From the NCBI GenBank assembly GCA_001825565.1, contig MHXM01000193.1, positions 5,606 to 13,137 of the forward strand: a DNA stretch of 7,532 nucleotides. Reading direction: 5' to 3'. Positions 6,548 through 7,532 of this stretch are shown piece by piece. The position numbers and the translations under genes are program-made. How positions within the stretch are numbered: position 1 is the stretch's first letter; each line of letters begins with the position of its first letter. The notes beneath the pieces were generated by a model that worked only from the letters and a program-made list of their open reading frames with translations, did no database searches and was not told the origin of the DNA. The DNA comes from Desulfuromonadaceae bacterium GWC2_58_13. GTDB taxonomy: Bacteria; Desulfobacterota; Desulfuromonadia; Desulfuromonadales; Trichloromonadaceae.

Positions 6548-6673
6548 TAAGGGGTTTTAAAAACTGGGATTCAGTATCGCTTTATCAGAATTCTGAGATC
6601 TCCTTCCGCAAATTGTTCATGGAGTGTACAAAACCGCTCTTCGGTGCGCCGACTACTCCTTCGGGCTTCGGGG
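6548..6673. other. convergent intergenic space between the TPR gene and the small-gene pair
   Basis: The TPR gene and the minus-strand pair converge here. The only clear structure is a perfect 12-base palindrome, TCAGAATTCTGA (6585-6596). There is no T-run hairpin that I would call a terminator for either side. Composition changes back to GC-rich at about 6600-6650. Confidence 0.5.
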
Positions 6674-6913
6674 CTAAATCTCCCTGAGCATTCGCTTTGA
6701 TTCCCGCACCAGTTCCGCAAACCGCCGCCGCATCTCCATTGCCTCTTTCGTTCGTCCGCCGTGCCTGTATCGTCCGTGTTCTTTACCGCTCTTGCTCTTG
6801 CCGCCATGCAAACGACAACGCCCGTTTTTCATGGCCGGCTGTCGGCAACTTCCACCCGCCCGGGTTCGTGCCCCGCATTTCGTCCTTGGCATGGGGTAAC
6901 GGCTATTTTCCAT
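6674..6913 (-). CDS. HGGxSTGxxT-type small Cys/His-rich protein
   Basis: This 79-residue basic protein belongs to the small family named after its HGGxSTGxxT motif. After MENSRYPMPRTK it has CGARTRAGGSC (Cys13, Cys23), then NGRCRLHGG (Cys33, His36), so the four potential metal ligands follow C-X9-C-X9-C-X2-H. The motif itself is divergent here: HGGKSKSGKEHG replaces the usual HGGxSTGPKT. A helix rich in Glu/Arg (56-79) closes the protein. Relatives are found in phage-like and mobile regions of proteobacteria, and their function is not established; the zinc-ribbon look suggests nucleic-acid or protein binding. ATG at 6913 is favoured over the second Met (residue 8) because a GGAGGGG site, placed within the end of the upstream gene, precedes it by 5 bases. 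It begins 2 bases after the upstream stop, so the two are almost surely translationally coupled. Confidence 0.82.
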   Translation of the reverse strand: MENSRYPMPRTKCGARTRAGGSCRQPAMKNGRCRLHGGKSKSGKEHGRYRHGGRTKEAMEMRRRFAELVRESKRMLREI

Positions 6914-6915
6914 CG

Positions 6916-7413
6916 TTACCCCTCCCCCCCCTGCTTATGTTCAACGTGGCCGACAATCGCCTGTCCCCCGGCGTTGACCGTAACGTGTTCAACCCTGACT
7001 GTCTGCTGCCCCTTGCCCCGCAACTTTTCCAAAGCGTCAATCTGCTGCAAGAAGGTCCGTTGCAGCTTAGTGGCAAGATTCATGTTCATTTGTTTCCCTT
7101 CAAACGTCTGGTCTGGCAACATGCCGCGTTGCATGATCTTTCCAATTGCAGTATTGACAGCCACCATTTGACTTATCAGCATCGCTTCAAGTGGGGTCTG
7201 GGGGGCCAGGTCTGCCATTTGCGAGAAGGCAACGGCAAGGCTAGTATCAGAATTGTCCCAGTATTGCCCGGCCGCAGCGTTCGCGACGAGTTGTAACGCC
7301 CCGGTCGGTTTGGTGGCCTTGCATGTTTCCATCATGAGGGCATAGGAAAAAATCTCGGGTTTCCCGTCCATTGCTGCGGGAGCACCATTTTTGAACGGGA
7401 CCTGACGAGTCAT
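6916..7413 (-). CDS. conserved protein of unknown function paired with the HGG protein
   Basis: With the start I prefer, this is a 165-residue cytoplasmic protein with no signal peptide or membrane segment. The central part is helical (LEAMLISQMVAVNTAIGKIM, then a Thr-Phe-Glu-Gly turn and a NMNLATKLQRTFLQQIDALEKL helix) and the end is a short strand motif, QQTVRVEHVTVNAGGQAIVG. I recall the same C-terminal block ('GGQ..V.VEHV.V..GGQAIVGnv') in uncharacterised proteobacterial proteins that sit beside HGG-motif genes; this is memory, not a search. ATG at 7413 has AGGAAAAG just upstream. The frame stays open to a GTG at 7506, which would add 31 residues, but that GTG lies inside a repeated TGGACACC element and has no ribosome site. 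It is the first gene of a tight two-gene operon. Confidence 0.7.
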   Translation of the reverse strand: MTRQVPFKNGAPAAMDGKPEIFSYALMMETCKATKPTGALQLVANAAAGQYWDNSDTSLAVAFSQMADLAPQTPLEAMLISQMVAVNTAIGKIMQRGMLPDQTFEGKQMNMNLATKLQRTFLQQIDALEKLRGKGQQTVRVEHVTVNAGGQAIVGHVEHKQGGEG

Positions 7414-7468
7414 CTTTTCCTGTAATCGGTCCGTTGTCCGACGCTCTTCGTTACTCAGTGCGCAATCC

Positions 7469-7474
7469 ATTTTA
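7469..7474 (-). promoter_or_regulatory. possible -10 box for the two-gene operon
   Basis: On the minus strand TAAAAT matches TATAAT at five of six positions and would give a leader of about 50 bases to the start at 7413. No good -35 box is found at 16-18 bases, so an activator or an alternative promoter may be used, or the match is chance. Confidence 0.25.
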
Positions 7475-7476
7475 TT

Positions 7477-7507
7477 TGGACACCGAATCCGGTTTTGACT
7501 GGACACC
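7477..7507 (+). repeat. pair of TGGACACC direct repeats near the right edge
   Basis: TGGACACC occurs at 7477-7484 and again at 7500-7507, with start points 23 bases apart (about two helical turns). The copies lie just upstream of the two-gene operon. They may be a tandem regulator-binding site or part of a transposon end. The window stops 25 bases later, so the wider context cannot be seen. Confidence 0.4.
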
Positions 7508-7532
7508 CAAGCGAGAGAATTCCCACCTGCCC

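Noticed and set aside
6585..6596. TCAGAATTCTGA palindrome as a terminator
   Set aside because: It is too short, AT-centred and lacks a following T-run; it is noted only as a palindrome.
6697..7296. A 199-codon plus-strand open frame
   Set aside because: It is antisense to both genes of the coupled pair, whose families I recognise; its composition is that of a shadow frame.

Overview
The window looks like a chromosomal segment of a GC-rich Gram-negative bacterium, most probably a deltaproteobacterium of the Geobacter/Pelobacter/Desulfuromonas kind. This is an inference from the SelA sequence, from the abundance of signal-peptide and lipoprotein genes, and from general style. No rRNA or other taxonomic marker is present. 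The left 4.4 kb is GC-rich and all genes there lie on the minus strand.

Left block (1-4469). A selA gene (selenocysteine synthase) runs off the left edge and lacks only its last dozen or so codons. To its right, and upstream in the minus direction, is a compact three-gene operon of exported proteins. In transcription order these are a small secreted protein of unknown family (4360-3698), a secreted multidomain protein whose N-terminal region resembles FlgT (3678-2314), and a CsgG-like lipoprotein (2268-1510). A candidate promoter with a perfect TTGACA -35 box lies at 4440-4469. A GC-rich hairpin follows the last gene. The trio looks like an outer-membrane/periplasmic assembly with no evident experimental counterpart.

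Middle block (about 4480-6600). Base composition shifts sharply to AT-rich. First comes about 650 bases without a convincing gene but with much inverted-repeat structure: a minus-strand rho-independent terminator (4710-4748), a cluster of stem-loops (4943-5014) and an operator-like inverted repeat (5044-5062). Then comes one plus-strand gene (5147-6547) for a 466-residue lipoprotein. It has HEAT-like repeats followed by two copies of a 118-residue TPR module, each closed by a Cys-X7-Cys pair. It looks horizontally acquired.

Right block (6674-7532). A minus-strand pair of small genes, separated by 2 bases, encodes a protein with a conserved C-terminal VRVEHVTVNAGGQ region and an HGGxSTGxxT-type Cys/His-rich small protein. 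This pair recurs in phage-like or mobile regions of proteobacteria. The right edge carries two TGGACACC direct repeats. The outer part of one of them, read inward, resembles a 12-base stretch at 4668-4679, so 4668-7483 could be a mobile or relic element. That idea is speculative, and no transposase or integrase is visible.
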